Both the position numbers and the translations under genes were made by a program. Under the pieces are notes generated by a model. That model ran no database searches and had not been told where the DNA came from. It saw only the letters and a list, made by a program, of their open reading frames with translations. A stretch of DNA of 64,000 bases, taken from the NCBI RefSeq assembly GCF_001667585.1, contig NZ_LZJZ01000032.1, positions 1-64,000 of the forward strand, read 5' to 3'. Positions 63,497-64,000 of this stretch are shown here, piece by piece. This stretch comes from Mycobacterium sp. E2733. GTDB lineage: Bacteria; Actinomycetota; Actinomycetes; Mycobacteriales; Mycobacteriaceae. Numbering within the stretch: the stretch's first letter is position 1; each line of letters starts with the position of its first letter.

Positions 63497-64000
63497 ATGC
63501 GACGCGTTTTGCGGCTGATCCTATGCCTGGCGCTGCTCAGCGCGGCGCCGGCGGTTGCCGACGACGCCCGCCTGGACTGGCCTTTGCGCCCGCCGCCGGC
63601 CGTCGCCCGGGGATTCGACGCACCGTCACCGGATTGGAAACCCGGGCATCGGGGGGTCGACCTGCCCGGAGCCCCTGGTCAGCCGGTGTATGCGGCGGGC
63701 GCCGGCACCGTGGTGTTCGCCGGGCAGCTGGCGGGGCGGCCGGTGGTGTCGCTGGCGCACCCCGGCGGGCTGCGCACCAGCTACGAGCCGGTCCGGGCGG
63801 CGGTGCGCGTCGGTCAGCCGGTGACGGCCCAGACCGTGATCGGCGAGTTGGTGGCCGGCCATGCCGGCTGCCGGGCCGCGGCCTGTCTGCACTGGGGCGC
63901 GATGTGGGGTCCGGCGTCGGGCGCCCACTACGTCGATCCGTTGGGTTTGGTGAAGTCGACGCCGATCCGGCTCAAGCCGCTGCAGGGCCGAGGGCGAGTG
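63497..64000 (+). CDS. M23-type peptidase, N-terminal part (Rv2891-like)
   Basis: The frame opens at ATG 63497 and is still open at the window edge after 168 codons. A signal peptide (RRVLRLILCLALLSAAPAVA) leads to a LytM/M23 domain: KPGHRGVDLPGAPGQPVYAA with the HxxxD zinc site, VVSLAHPGGLRTSYEPV, and AACLHWGAMWG with the last His. M23 enzymes are cell-wall endopeptidases; the mature protein should act in the periplasm or wall. It is divergent from rpsB. Confidence 0.9.
   Translation, partial: MRRVLRLILCLALLSAAPAVADDARLDWPLRPPPAVARGFDAPSPDWKPGHRGVDLPGAPGQPVYAAGAGTVVFAGQLAGRPVVSLAHPGGLRTSYEPVRAAVRVGQPVTAQTVIGELVAGHAGCRAAACLHWGAMWGPASGAHYVDPLGLVKSTPIRLKPLQGRGRV

Overview
The window is a 64 kb, high-GC, gene-dense stretch of a slow-growing, non-tuberculosis Mycobacterium chromosome. 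Genus markers are mycothione reductase, the efflux pump EfpA, PPE proteins, an MPT63-like secreted antigen and a lipid-anchored penicillin-binding protein. From memory, the gene order follows the M. tuberculosis H37Rv segment from infB (Rv2839c) to Rv2891, which serves as a backbone for spotting insertions and losses. Gene assignments come from reading the proteins; no database search was run.

Layout. Positions 1-5.5 kb hold the infB-rnpM-nusA-rimP translation/transcription operon (minus strand), a Tat-lipoprotein/ferritin-like pair (plus) and proS. Positions 5.6-14.5 kb hold efpA and a minus-strand run of cobalamin/siroheme genes (cysG fusion, cobB, cobO, an I+D-type chelatase), then a GNAT protein and mqo. 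Positions 14.6-18.8 kb hold an alpha/beta hydrolase, mtr, a Fur-family regulator and the divergent nickel permease nicT.

Positions 18.9-34.7 kb are the main accessory block: a complete [NiFe]-hydrogenase locus of the actinobacterial high-affinity type (group 1h). It has hypA and hypB, then structural genes hhyS and hhyL, a NifU-like/four-Cys protein, three proteins of unknown function, a 39-residue membrane protein, a maturation protease, hypC, hypF, a SIS-HypC fusion, a stand-alone SIS protein, hypE, a second hypC, hypD and a DUF6390-like gene. Almost all are on the plus strand with 4-base overlaps or short gaps. A Fur protein with a canonical Nur-type box in front of nicT suggests nickel-dependent control of supply. 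The logic is nickel import (NicT), nickel insertion (HypA/B), Fe(CN)2CO synthesis (HypC/D/E/F), C-terminal cleavage of HhyL, then H2 oxidation with electrons probably passed through the accessory proteins to the respiratory chain.

Positions 34.7-40.5 kb hold a phosphodiesterase-like enzyme, two copies of a cassette pairing a small exported protein with a PPE-SVP protein, a class I amidotransferase and a probably inactive alpha/beta hydrolase. Positions 40.6-54.1 kb return to the backbone: cobQ, map, a DUF1707 protein, the PBP lipoprotein, a GNAT protein, ispG, the site-2 protease rip1, dxr, rlmN, cdsA, frr and pyrH. Positions 54.5-59.5 kb are a small stress-flavoured accessory block (CsbD, GlnR-like regulator, acyltransferase, MPT63-like protein, a 59-residue protein plus SDR behind a SigF-like promoter, DUF2795, ChaB). 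The window closes with a MarR regulator over its own palindrome, an amidase, tsf, rpsB and the start of an M23 peptidase.

Dispersed small elements run through the window: a REP-like hairpin family (five sites, one of them a tandem pair inside the chelatase gene, one forming the end of cobB), a Shine-Dalgarno-carrying repeat ahead of hypE and ispG, and several operator-like palindromes. The infB frame is broken at the left edge, where the sequence no longer looks like infB.
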